From: CAZSTA01 sp964609495 [NCBI: uncultured bacterium]
Lineage (GTDB): Bacteria; CAZSTA01
DNA: 15,234 nt
NCBI GenBank assembly: GCA_964609495.1
Contig: CAZSTA010000077.1
Coordinates: forward strand, 1 to 15,234
Direction: 5' to 3'
Position numbers and translations under genes: made by a program. The notes below the pieces were generated by a model. It saw only the letters and a program-made list of their open reading frames with translations. It had not been told where the DNA came from and did not search any database. Below are positions 1-8,412 of the stretch, piece after piece; positions within the stretch are counted from its first letter, which is position 1; each line of letters begins with the position of its first letter.

Positions 1-15
1 ATCTTGTTAATTATC

Positions 16-119
16 ACCCTCCCCCTAACCCCCTCCCATCGAGGGAGGGGGAACTAAAGAGATCAGCTCTATCTCGATGTCCCCTCTCCCCTTGTGGGAG
101 AGGGCCAGGGTGAGGGGGA
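16..119. repeat. Inverted pair of C/G-rich REP-like hairpins
   Basis: Two hairpins lie back to back. The first has a perfect 9-bp stem, CCCCCTCCC (29-37) with GGGAGGGGG (43-51), and an ATCGA loop. The second has CCCTCTCCC (82-90) with GGGAGAGGG (96-104) and a CTTGT loop. The reverse complement of the second unit (119 back to 80) has the same plan as the first: a C-rich leader with CCCTC blocks, then the stem. The two therefore look like inverted copies of one family, as in bacterial interspersed mosaic elements. No coding frame is convincing here. The hairpins could end transcription from upstream or simply be dispersed repeats. Confidence 0.7.
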
Positions 120-193
120 ATTATAATTCGATCTGAAATCATTTTGATCCCCGATTCTATATGCATCCTGAATATCAATAGGAGGAGAAAAGA

Positions 194-1129
194 GTGGCTT
201 GTCTGCTGGGGATATTAGCCAGTGGTAGGAGAAATGGATATACCTCTTCGCTGTTGAGGGAGGCTTTGAAGGGAGCAAAGAACGTAGAAGGGGTTGAGAT
301 AGAGTTCCTCCATCTGCGAGATTACAAGTTCGGACCATGTATCAGTTGTTTCAAGTGCATCCGTGATCCTGAGCATTTTTGCACTCTCGATGATGATTTC
401 GGAAGACGGGGAAAAGGGGAGCTGTTTCGGAAGATAGAGAGAGCTAATGGGATATTCTTAGCGGACGCGGTCCACATTTGGGGACCAACCGCCTGCGCTC
501 ATCTCTTCATCGAGCGCTGTTATCCTTTCCTCTGGAGCGGGATATTGGAGGGAATGCCCTTTGCCTCTCTATCCTGTGCTACCAATCAAGGAATGCAAAT
601 TCTGGCTAATAGAGAGATATGTAAATGGGCTTTTAGCTTCGGCTTGCGTTATATCGGAGGTCTGCCAGTTCACACCTCATATCTCGATAGAGCCTTGATA
701 GAGGCTAACCATCTGGGCGAAAAATTGGCTGAGGCGGCAAAAGTTGACGCTCAGGGAAGAGAAAAGTTTGCCGATGATAAAGAACGATGGTTTTATTATA
801 TGGACAAACCCTGGAATGCATTTATCCCCTACTTAGAAAATCTTACCGCGGGAACTTTCAAATCGGATAGCTCTCTGATCGAGACCGCGTTGAGGCATAA
901 CACCTTTAAGAGAAAGGAAGCGATAGAACTTCTAAAGAGAGCCCAAGTCGAGTTTGAAGTGGCTATGCGCTATTACAATTTAAACGATTATAAGCTTGCT
1001 AGCGAGCATCTAGTTAAAGCCAGTGCCTTATGGACTCATTCTACTTGGAAGGAGTTCTTGGAGTTAGAGGTGGTAAAAACCGAACCTCCAGAAGCATATA
1101 GACCTCTGCCCCAAGATGAAGATAATTGA
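194..1129 (+). CDS. Iron-sulfur flavoprotein-like, flavodoxin-fold FMN reductase family protein with a C-terminal extension
   Basis: The N-terminal half (residues 1-180) matches the NADPH-dependent FMN reductase / iron-sulfur flavoprotein fold: a first beta strand with a phosphate-binding loop (GILASGRRNGYTSSLL, about 6-21), then PCISCFKC and a further Cys, giving C49-x2-C52-x2-C55-x7-C63. A compact CX2CX2CX4-7C motif is the [4Fe-4S] site of archaeal and bacterial iron-sulfur flavoproteins, so an FMN plus cluster electron carrier is the best guess. The family is usually near 190-200 residues. This protein has 311, with an extra mostly helical, charged tail (about 190-311) that I do not recognise. 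The GTG start at 194 is chosen because AGGAGG (180-186) lies just upstream and the fold begins at once. It is followed directly by a flavin reductase gene, so the two may work as a redox pair. The substrate is unknown. Confidence 0.75.
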   Translation: MACLLGILASGRRNGYTSSLLREALKGAKNVEGVEIEFLHLRDYKFGPCISCFKCIRDPEHFCTLDDDFGRRGKGELFRKIERANGIFLADAVHIWGPTACAHLFIERCYPFLWSGILEGMPFASLSCATNQGMQILANREICKWAFSFGLRYIGGLPVHTSYLDRALIEANHLGEKLAEAAKVDAQGREKFADDKERWFYYMDKPWNAFIPYLENLTAGTFKSDSSLIETALRHNTFKRKEAIELLKRAQVEFEVAMRYYNLNDYKLASEHLVKASALWTHSTWKEFLELEVVKTEPPEAYRPLPQDEDN

Positions 1130-1155
1130 TTCAGGAATTGGAAAAGGAGATTTGT

Positions 1156-1701
1156 ATGCCTAAGAAAGTCAAGCTTTTGGGAGATAATGATATAGGAAGT
1201 TGGCCAGTATTTATTCCTACTTCTACGATTTTAGTAAGTTGTATAGGAAGGAATGGAAAGCCTAATATAATCCCGATCGCTGGGTGGGGAGTGCTTAATC
1301 GCTATCCTTTCACCGTGGGAATCGCGATATGTCAAGCGAAGTACCCAGGGAATTATGCTAAGAGACATTCCCACGATCTCGTTCAAGAATCGGGGGAATA
1401 CGTTGTCAATATACCCCATTCTGGTATGAAGAAGGTTATAGGTATATGTGGTAGCACTTCGGGCGAGGATACGGATAAATTTGAAGCGGCTGGAGTAACC
1501 CCTGCCAAGCCTTCGGTGATCAATACTCCCTTAATAGAGGAATGCCCAGTTAATCTGGAGTGCAAGGTAACACATATTATAAACTTAGGAAGTCACGATC
1601 TATTCATCGGGGAAGTGGTAGCAGTTCACACCGATAGTGATATTGCAAATGGAGATAGTAAATTGCTGTGGGAATCTCTGCCAGTGCTTCAGAGACGGTA
1701 A
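1156..1701 (+). CDS. Flavin reductase family protein (FMN-binding split barrel)
   Basis: This 181-residue protein resembles the flavin reductase-like / flavoredoxin family, which binds FMN in a split beta-barrel and passes electrons from NAD(P)H or partner proteins to flavin. Recognisable parts are the early strand VFIPTSTILVSCIG, the SGEYVVNIP segment, GICGSTSGEDTDKFEAAGVTP, and the late strand HDLFIGEVVAVH. The reading frame is open back to a TTG at 1126 that overlaps the stop of the upstream gene. The ATG at 1156 is preferred because AAGGAGA (1144-1150) sits 5 bases before it. The close spacing (26 bp) suggests one transcript with the upstream flavoprotein gene. No transmembrane segment or signal peptide is visible. 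The exact electron acceptor cannot be told from sequence. Confidence 0.82.
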   Translation: MPKKVKLLGDNDIGSWPVFIPTSTILVSCIGRNGKPNIIPIAGWGVLNRYPFTVGIAICQAKYPGNYAKRHSHDLVQESGEYVVNIPHSGMKKVIGICGSTSGEDTDKFEAAGVTPAKPSVINTPLIEECPVNLECKVTHIINLGSHDLFIGEVVAVHTDSDIANGDSKLLWESLPVLQRR

Positions 1702-1774
1702 GAGTCGATATGTTCGCTTTTGGACAGATAATAGGGGAATGTTAGTAAAATAGATTTATCGAGCAACTTAGCTC

Positions 1775-1803
1775 TTGACAACTATCCTCCTATCACTTAT
1801 AAT
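1775..1803 (+). promoter_or_regulatory. Consensus sigma-70-type promoter
   Basis: TTGACA (1775-1780), a 17-bp spacer and TATAAT (1798-1803) match the housekeeping promoter consensus at all twelve positions with ideal spacing. A start site near 1810 would leave a leader of about 20 bases before the lipoprotein ATG at 1830, with AGGGAGA (1814-1820) as ribosome binding site. Strong constitutive expression of the two lipoprotein genes is inferred. Confidence 0.85.
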
Positions 1804-1829
1804 TAGAGTAATCAGGGAGAAAAAAAGTT

Positions 1830-3482
1830 ATGAAAATTAGGGTAAGGGTTATAAAATTAGCGATATTCACAGTTTTGCTTGCCATATTCCTAAGCGGATG
1901 TGAAGGAGGAGATGGAGACACCATCCAGGGGAAGGGAATTATCCAGGGAGTAGTAAGAGATGCAACAACGCAGAATCCGATTGAGAATGCAGGAGTATCA
2001 GTTCAAGGGACGAACTTGAAGACTAATACTAATGCTCAAGGACAATATATTATACAGGATGTTCCAGAGGGTAAACGGACTATTATAGCAACAGCCACGG
2101 GATATACCTCTCAAAGTAAATCGGTCAATGTTACTGCCAATACCACGACAACTGTAGATTTTTCCCTGACTCCTTCATCGGCGGGGGGAGATACCTATTA
2201 TGTATCAACTACTGGAGATGATTCGAATCCGGGGACAGAATCACAGCCCTGGCGAACCATTCAGCATGCGGCTGAAACAATAGTAGCTGGCGATACGGTC
2301 TATGTCAAGGCGGGGACTTATCAGGAAAGGGTAACTCCCCAGAATTCGGGGAGTGCTGGTAATTATATTATATATGCCGTATATCCTGGGGATACGGTGG
2401 CGATTGACGGGAATGGGGTATCAGTTCCAGAGTGGGGAGGATTATTTGATGTGTCTGGCAAGAGCTATATCAAAATCTCCACCTTTAGAGTAATAAATTC
2501 CACCGGTGCAGGAATCCTCGCAGATACTTCGAGTCATATCATCATTGAGAAGAATTATACCTACAATACTACCTCTTCTGGCATTGGGATATGGGATAGC
2601 GATAACATAGTTATTGATGACAATGAGGTTGAGCTTGCCTGTAACGACGGCGAACAAGAATGTATTACCGTGGCTGGCACAGATACATTCGAAGTTAAGA
2701 ATAATAATGTTCACCATGGAGGTCCCGGGACTCTTGGAGGGGAAGGAATAGATGTAAAGGACGGGTCTTCAAATGGAACAGTCCATAATAATTATGTGCA
2801 TCATTTACAAAGGTTGGGCATTTATGTAGATGCCTGGGATAAACACACTTATAATATCGAGGTTTTCAAAAATATTGTTCATGACTGTGCGGCTGATGGT
2901 TTTACTGTGGCTTCTGAGGCCGGCGGTCTTCTTGAAAATATCAGAGTTTATAACAATATCGCTTACAATAATAAATACGTAGGTATCACGATAGCTGGAT
3001 ATGGCGAGCCTGGCGTAGAGAAACATCCAATGAAAGATATTAAAGTGATAAACAACACTTTTTATAACAATGGAAGTGGTGATTGGGGAGGAGGAATATC
3101 CGTTGAGAATCCAGATGTGGAAAATCTTATAATAAGAAACAATATTTGTAGCCAGAATCTGCTATTCCAGATACAGGTAGAGATTTCTGGACAAAATCTT
3201 ACTGTAGATCACAATTTAATTGACGGTTATAGGGGATATCCTGATGAGATTTATGGCGATGACTATGTAGAGGGGAATCCTAAGTTCGTAAATCCTACTG
3301 CAGCGGATTTTCATCTACAGAAAGATTCACCTGCTATAGACAAAGGTTCTTCTATTGAAGCTCCAGATGATGATTTCGATGGTAATTCTCGACCTCAAGG
3401 TGCTGAATACGACATAGGTGCTTTTGAATATGGATCTTCTTCGGCTTCTAAGGAAAAAGGAGGGGAAGGTTATGAAAATTAG
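1830..3482 (+). CDS. Lipoprotein with carboxypeptidase regulatory-like domain and right-handed beta-helix (copy 1)
   Basis: A 550-residue exported lipoprotein. Residues 1-23 are a signal peptide ending in a lipobox (LSGC, Cys24). Residues about 36-115 form a carboxypeptidase-regulatory-like beta-sandwich (GIIQGVVRDATTQNPIENA, then NAQGQYIIQDVPEGKRT). From 122 there is a YYVSTTGDDSNPGTESQPW segment typical of DUF1565/pectate-lyase-like proteins, followed by a right-handed parallel beta-helix with many short N-rich coils (IIIEKNYTYN, FEVKNNNVHH, IRVYNNIAYNN). The C-terminus has the common FHL-x3-SPAIDKG and PQGAEYDIGAFEY closing motif. Such proteins bind or cleave extracellular polysaccharides. 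No catalytic set is evident, so enzyme activity is not claimed. The last residues (KEKGGEGYEN) are encoded by the ribosome binding site and start region of copy 2, so the two genes overlap by 11 bp. The ATG has AGGGAGA upstream and a consensus promoter at 1775. Confidence 0.85.
   Translation: MKIRVRVIKLAIFTVLLAIFLSGCEGGDGDTIQGKGIIQGVVRDATTQNPIENAGVSVQGTNLKTNTNAQGQYIIQDVPEGKRTIIATATGYTSQSKSVNVTANTTTTVDFSLTPSSAGGDTYYVSTTGDDSNPGTESQPWRTIQHAAETIVAGDTVYVKAGTYQERVTPQNSGSAGNYIIYAVYPGDTVAIDGNGVSVPEWGGLFDVSGKSYIKISTFRVINSTGAGILADTSSHIIIEKNYTYNTTSSGIGIWDSDNIVIDDNEVELACNDGEQECITVAGTDTFEVKNNNVHHGGPGTLGGEGIDVKDGSSNGTVHNNYVHHLQRLGIYVDAWDKHTYNIEVFKNIVHDCAADGFTVASEAGGLLENIRVYNNIAYNNKYVGITIAGYGEPGVEKHPMKDIKVINNTFYNNGSGDWGGGISVENPDVENLIIRNNICSQNLLFQIQVEISGQNLTVDHNLIDGYRGYPDEIYGDDYVEGNPKFVNPTAADFHLQKDSPAIDKGSSIEAPDDDFDGNSRPQGAEYDIGAFEYGSSSASKEKGGEGYEN
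2091..2281 (+). repeat. Long direct repeat shared by the two lipoprotein genes (copy 1)
   Basis: This stretch equals 3730-3920 at an offset of 1639 bp. From 2142 to 2281 (140 bp) I find no mismatch, and only two mismatches are seen from 2091. It encodes the end of the carboxypeptidase-regulatory-like domain and the first strands of the beta-helix entry. Similarity drops sharply right after 2281. Confidence 0.9.
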
Positions 3483-5103
3483 GGTAAGGGTTATACTAGT
3501 ATTCACGGTTTTGCTGGCAATGTTCCTAAGCGGGTGTGAAAAGGGAAAAGCTGGAGATACTGTCCCAGGAAAGGGAACTATCCAGGGGGTTATAAAGGAT
3601 GCAACAACGCAGAATCCAATTGAGAATGCAGAGGTATCAGTTCAAGGGACAAACCTGAAGACTACTACTAATGCTCAAGGACAATACACCATACAGGATG
3701 TTCCAGAAGGCACCCGAACTGTGATAGCGACAGCCACGGGATATACCTCTCAAAGTAAATCGGTCAACGTTACTGCCAACACCACGACAACTGTAGATTT
3801 TTCCCTGACTCCTTCATCGGCGGGGGGAGATACCTATTATGTATCAACTACTGGAGATGATTCGAATCCGGGGACAGAATCACAGCCCTGGCGAACCATT
3901 CAGCATGCGGCTGAAACAATGACTGCTGGCGACACAGTTTTGATCAGAGGCGGTGTATATAATGAGCGAGTATTCACTACGCTCAGCGGAAACACTACCG
4001 ATGGTTATATAACATTCTCCGCCTACCCAAACGAAACACCTGTAATTGATGGGACTGGTGTAACTACTGGAGATAATGGTTTTGTTATATCTCATTCCTA
4101 TATTAAACTCATCGGTCTTGAAATTCGTAACTGGGATGAAAACGGAATATGGATAGAGAATGCGGGACATATGGAGATCTCCGATTGTGAAGTCCATCAC
4201 GTCTTTTATGGTATTGGGGCTGCAGATGGAACCCATGATTTTGAACTCAACCGAGTGGAGATGCACCACTTCGACCTATATGGATTCGATGCTTCTCCCT
4301 CTGGTGGCGCTGATTGTTACAACGGAACCTTCAATGACTGCATCTCCCATACAGGACGAGATCCTGAGCAGAATGTAGATGGCTTTGCCCTTGGTCATGG
4401 AACCCAGCATGATTTTGTATTTAATCGCTGTGAGACCTATGAGGTCTATGATGGATTTGATATAAGCGCGCGTAACACTACCCTTAATCGCTGTTCTGCC
4501 CATGACTGCTGGAACGGTGGATATAAACTTTGGCAAGATAAGGTAACTCTCGTTAATTGTCTAGGCTATCACAGTGAAGGCAGTAATGTGGAGTTGGACT
4601 GGGACGGAAATCCAGGCACCACCACGCTTCAGAATTGCACCTTTGTGGATGCTCAGGTTTTCAATATCTGGGTGGAGAATTCCGCTGATCGCCTGCATAT
4701 GTATAACTGCATCCTTGCTGGTGGTGATAACATCGGTCTGGCATTTGAACAGATGGGGGTAAATAACTATCAGGGCGATTACAATATCTTTCATAATGAT
4801 AATTCTAATCGGGCAATTGCCGTCGGCTATACTGACGAATTTTCCCTGAATCAGATTAAGGCGGGAAATTGGACAAGCTATAGTGGTCAAGACCAACATT
4901 CCCTAGTTTCTTCCAATCCAAATAGCGAACTCTTCAAAGATATGAGCAATTGGGATTTCCATCTCATAGAGGGAAGTATCGCTATTGATAAAGGAACCTC
5001 AGTGAATGCTCCCTCAGTTGATTATGATGGTAATCCTCGACCCCAAGGTGCTGGATATGACATAGGTGCTTATGAATATGGATCTTCTTCAGCTTCTGAA
5101 TAA
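3472..5103 (+). CDS. Lipoprotein with carboxypeptidase regulatory-like domain and right-handed beta-helix (copy 2)
   Basis: A 543-residue paralogue of the gene just upstream. The lipobox is LSGC with Cys22. The regulatory-like domain (about 34-114) and the YYVSTTGDDSNPG segment are nearly identical to copy 1. The beta-helix core (about 155-490) is different: coils such as YIKLIGLEIRNWDENGIWIENAG, FELNRVEMHHF and VTLVNCLGYH, rich in Cys, His and aromatic residues. The C-terminal closing motif (FHLIEGSIAIDKG, PQGAGYDIGAYEY) is again shared. The ATG at 3472 is chosen because AAAGGAGGGG (3457-3466) precedes it and its N-terminus aligns with copy 1. An earlier in-frame ATG at 3418 lies inside the coding end of copy 1 and has no signal peptide. 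The pair is probably co-transcribed from 1775. A surface or periplasmic carbohydrate-binding or lyase role is inferred. Confidence 0.85.
   Translation: MKIRVRVILVFTVLLAMFLSGCEKGKAGDTVPGKGTIQGVIKDATTQNPIENAEVSVQGTNLKTTTNAQGQYTIQDVPEGTRTVIATATGYTSQSKSVNVTANTTTTVDFSLTPSSAGGDTYYVSTTGDDSNPGTESQPWRTIQHAAETMTAGDTVLIRGGVYNERVFTTLSGNTTDGYITFSAYPNETPVIDGTGVTTGDNGFVISHSYIKLIGLEIRNWDENGIWIENAGHMEISDCEVHHVFYGIGAADGTHDFELNRVEMHHFDLYGFDASPSGGADCYNGTFNDCISHTGRDPEQNVDGFALGHGTQHDFVFNRCETYEVYDGFDISARNTTLNRCSAHDCWNGGYKLWQDKVTLVNCLGYHSEGSNVELDWDGNPGTTTLQNCTFVDAQVFNIWVENSADRLHMYNCILAGGDNIGLAFEQMGVNNYQGDYNIFHNDNSNRAIAVGYTDEFSLNQIKAGNWTSYSGQDQHSLVSSNPNSELFKDMSNWDFHLIEGSIAIDKGTSVNAPSVDYDGNPRPQGAGYDIGAYEYGSSSASE
3730..3920 (+). 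repeat. Long direct repeat shared by the two lipoprotein genes (copy 2)
   Basis: Partner of the repeat at 2091-2281. The core 3781-3920 is identical over 140 bp. Identity ends where the beta-helix cores of the two proteins diverge. Confidence 0.9.
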
Positions 5104-5115
5104 AGGTAGCTCTTT

Positions 5116-5150
5116 ATCTCCAGGGGAGTAGTCCCACAATTGATGCTGGA
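5116..5150 (+). promoter_or_regulatory. Possible structured element in the 5' part of the pyr leader
   Basis: TCCAG (5119-5123) can pair with CTGGA (5146-5150), enclosing a small GGGA-GTAG-TCCC hairpin (5124-5135). The string CTCCAGGGGAG is loosely like the conserved PyrR-binding loop (UCC-N-G-N-GAGG) but does not match it fully. It could be the PyrR binding site or chance. No clear -35/-10 pair was found between 5104 and 5165. Confidence 0.25.
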
Positions 5151-5182
5151 ACATTATTTTATTTGAAAAGAGGAGGACAGAG

Positions 5183-5819
<637 letters not shown>

Positions 5820-5848
5820 TATCGATCGAAAGCGGAGGTTTCTTGAGT

Positions 5849-6790
5849 ATGCAGCTAAAAAGTAAGGACCTTTTGGGGCTTCGTGATATAGGAGAGGATG
5901 AGATATATCTCATCTTGGATACCGCGGAATCTTTCAAAGAGGTATTAACCCGTCCTATAAAAAAGTTGCCGACTCTACGAGGTAAGACTTGCCTCACGTT
6001 ATTCTACGAGCCAAGCACTAGGACCAGATCTTCCTTCGAGTTGGCCGCTAAGTATCTAGGGGCGGATACGCTCTCTGTTTCCGCCTCCACTAGTAGCGTA
6101 GTTAAGGGAGAATCGCTTTATGATACCGCTAAGACGGTGGAGGCTATGGGGGTCGATATAATAGTTATTAGACATTCAGCGGCTGGTGCTCCTGAGATGC
6201 TCTCGAAAATCGTTCGATCTTCGGTGGTCAACGCTGGAGATGGGGCTCACGAGCATCCCACTCAAGCACTCTTAGATCTATTCACGATTAGGGAGAAGAA
6301 AGGTAGAATAGAAGGACTTAAAGTTGCAATTATAGGGGATATCTTGCACAGCCGCGTAGCCAGATCCAATATCTATGGCTTAACTAAATTGGGAGCCCAG
6401 GTGGTATTAGCTGGACCTGCTACCCTTCTTCCCCCTCAAGTAGAACGACTAGGGGCAGAGGTGACAACTGATATGAAGGAAGCGATCACTGATGCTGATG
6501 TGGTATATATGCTGAGGATTCAGAGAGAGAGGCAGAAGAAGGGATTGTTCCCCTCTATAAGGGAATATACAATGCTCTATAGGTTAGATAAGGAGAAGCT
6601 AAAGTTAGCTAAAGAGGATGCCCTAGTTATGCATCCTGGTCCTATAAATAGGGGGATTGAGATCTCAGCGGAGGTCGCCGATGGATCTCACTCGGTTATA
6701 ACTGAGCAGGTTCATAATGGAGTAGCTATAAGAATGTCAATATTATATTTGGTAGGTGGCGGTGCTTCTGATGTGGAAAAGGGAGGATAG
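5849..6790 (+). CDS. pyrB: Aspartate carbamoyltransferase catalytic subunit
   Basis: PyrB joins carbamoyl phosphate and L-aspartate to N-carbamoyl-aspartate, the first committed pyrimidine step, in the cytoplasm. The 313-residue product carries the carbamoyl-phosphate loop [16 protein letters not shown] (STRTR at 56-60), the flexible-loop Lys (SSVVKGES, K86), [11 protein letters not shown] (about 134-143), MLRIQRER and the closing [10 protein letters not shown]. The ATG at 5849 is chosen for agreement with the usual N-terminus. It is 10 bases after GGAGG (5834-5838). A TTG at 5843 and a GTG at 5816, which overlaps the pyrR stop, are possible alternatives. No pyrI-like regulatory subunit gene is seen, which fits the PyrR-regulated type of operon. 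Confidence 0.95.
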   Translation: MQLKSKDLLGLRDIGEDEIYLILDTAESFKEVLTRPIKKLPTLRGKTCLTLFYEPSTRTRSSFELAAKYLGADTLSVSASTSSVVKGESLYDTAKTVEAMGVDIIVIRHSAAGAPEMLSKIVRSSVVNAGDGAHEHPTQALLDLFTIREKKGRIEGLKVAIIGDILHSRVARSNIYGLTKLGAQVVLAGPATLLPPQVERLGAEVTTDMKEAITDADVVYMLRIQRERQKKGLFPSIREYTMLYRLDKEKLKLAKEDALVMHPGPINRGIEISAEVADGSHSVITEQVHNGVAIRMSILYLVGGGASDVEKGG

Positions 6791-6833
6791 AAAATGGAGA
6801 GGAAGGAATCCTTTTCTAGTAGGGGAGGATTAT

Positions 6834-8144
6834 ATGAAATTATTATTAAAGGGCGGTCGAGTTATAGATCCTGCTACTGCTCTTGATGAAGTGATGGATA
6901 TATTGATCGAAGATAGCAAGATAGTAGCTATGGGTAGCTATATCTCCGCCTCCGAGGCTTGCCTTGTGGATGTCAGAGGCAAGATAGTCGCCCCTGGCTT
7001 GATAGATATGCATACCCATTTAAGAGAGCCTGGTTATGAGGATAAAGAGGATATCGCTTCAGGGACAAAGAGCGCCGCTAAAGGGGGATTTACCAGTGTA
7101 GCGTGTATGCCAAATACCGAGCCGCCCCTGGACGATCAAGCTAAGCTTCAATTTGTTCTGGATAAGGCGAGGCGCGAGGGGGTTGTCAATGTCTTCCCGA
7201 TAGGATGTATCACTAAGGGGCGTAAAGGAGAGGAGTTGACGGAGATAGCTGAGTTGAAGAGAAGCGGAGCAGTAGCGATCTCTGATGATGGACAGTCCGT
7301 TCCCAGATCCGATCTACTTCGTCGAGCTTTAGAATATGCAGGGATGTTCAACCTACCAGTTATCGAGCATTGCGAGGATAAAGATCTCGCCCAAGATGGG
7401 GTTATGAACGAGGGATATATGTCCACTGTTTTGGGGCTGAGAGGTATCCCCGAGGCGGCGGAGGAGATCATAGTAGCTCGGGATATCATCTTAGCAGAGA
7501 TGAGTGGAAGTCACATCCACATCGCTCATGCTAGCACCGCGCGAACAGTGGAACTCATCCGGGAAGCTAAGCAGAGAGGAGTAAAGGTCACCGCAGAGGC
7601 CACCCCCCATCACTTGATCTTGACCGAGGAGGCGGTATCTGATTATAACACTAATACTAAGGTTAACCCTCCGCTTCGAACTGAGGATGATGTAGAGGCT
7701 CTTCGCGTTGGTTTAGTGGATGGAACGATAGATGCTATCGCTACCGATCACGCTCCTCATACTATTGAGGATAAACAGGTAGAATATGATTATGCCCCCT
7801 TCGGGATATCGGGATTGGAGACGGCAGTTCCTCTCCTTATAACTCATCTAGTTCAACCAGGGATTATCTCTTTAAGTGATCTCATATCCAAGATGACTAT
7901 AGAGCCAGCTAGGATATTAAGACTCGACAAAGGAAGGTTGGAAGTGGGAGGAGAGGCTGATATAACCGTCATTGACCTCGATAGAGAGGATATCGTCGAG
8001 GTAGCCGAATTCGAGTCGAGGGGGAAGAACTCCCCCTTTCAGGGATGGAAGCTAAGGGGATATCCCTCTCTGACGATAGTTGGAGGAAGGATAGTCTTTA
8101 GCGCCCTAGAAAAAGTTATTTCGGAAATTAGCGATGATAGTTGA
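6834..8144 (+). CDS. pyrC: Dihydroorotase, class I
   Basis: PyrC is the zinc amidohydrolase that cyclises carbamoyl-aspartate to dihydroorotate. The 436-residue protein has the metal-binding LIDMHTHLREPG (H60, H62, R64), the CMPNTEPP segment, the IEHCED and HIAHAS histidines, EATPHHL, and the catalytic Asp in ATDHAPH. The TIM-barrel core is followed by the terminal small beta domain (GEADITVIDLD, NSPFQGWKLRG). Length and motifs match class I bacterial dihydroorotases. The ATG at 6834 has GGGGAGGA (6822-6829) just upstream. The frame is open back to 6756 within the end of pyrB, but that extension has no family similarity. The stop overlaps the pyrK start by 11 bp, so translation is probably coupled. 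Confidence 0.95.
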   Translation: MKLLLKGGRVIDPATALDEVMDILIEDSKIVAMGSYISASEACLVDVRGKIVAPGLIDMHTHLREPGYEDKEDIASGTKSAAKGGFTSVACMPNTEPPLDDQAKLQFVLDKARREGVVNVFPIGCITKGRKGEELTEIAELKRSGAVAISDDGQSVPRSDLLRRALEYAGMFNLPVIEHCEDKDLAQDGVMNEGYMSTVLGLRGIPEAAEEIIVARDIILAEMSGSHIHIAHASTARTVELIREAKQRGVKVTAEATPHHLILTEEAVSDYNTNTKVNPPLRTEDDVEALRVGLVDGTIDAIATDHAPHTIEDKQVEYDYAPFGISGLETAVPLLITHLVQPGIISLSDLISKMTIEPARILRLDKGRLEVGGEADITVIDLDREDIVEVAEFESRGKNSPFQGWKLRGYPSLTIVGGRIVFSALEKVISEISDDS

Positions 8145-8397
8145 TATAATCGATAATATAAAGGTGGCGGATGCTCACTTCAGGATGATCTTGAATGCGG
8201 ACTCTCTAGCTAGGGAGGTTCAACCCGGTCAATTCGTTCACCTAAGATGCAGGGATAAGTTCTATTACGATCCCCTTCTGAGAAGACCGTTTAGTATCCA
8301 TCGCTTTAATCGTGATAGAGGGGAAGTTCAAATACTCTACAAGGTTATCGGTAAAGGGACTTCTTGGCTAGCGGAGAGGGGAAATGGGCATAAATAA
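8134..8397 (+). CDS. pyrK: PyrK N-terminal fragment (FAD-binding half)
   Basis: An 87-residue product with the ferredoxin-reductase-type beta-barrel of PyrK: QPGQFVHLRC, the FAD motif RRPFSIHR (RPFS at 51-54) and YKVIGKGTSWLAE (69-81). It stops at TAA 8395-8397 before the conserved DLLGPLG turn. On its own it lacks the NAD domain and the cluster, so it should not work as an electron-transfer subunit. The ATG overlaps the pyrC end. No clear ribosome binding site is visible, so coupling to pyrC translation is likely. Confidence 0.7.
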   Translation: MIVDIIDNIKVADAHFRMILNADSLAREVQPGQFVHLRCRDKFYYDPLLRRPFSIHRFNRDRGEVQILYKVIGKGTSWLAERGNGHK

Positions 8398-8412
8398 GAT
8401 TTACTCGGTCCT

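Noticed and set aside
122-127. TATAAT as a promoter for the flavoprotein gene
   Set aside because: No acceptable -35 lies 16-18 bases upstream; that position is inside the second hairpin.
69-338. Minus-strand open frame over the 5' hairpin repeats
   Set aside because: It covers the C/G-rich hairpins and the start of the flavoprotein gene and has no recognisable domain or ribosome binding site.
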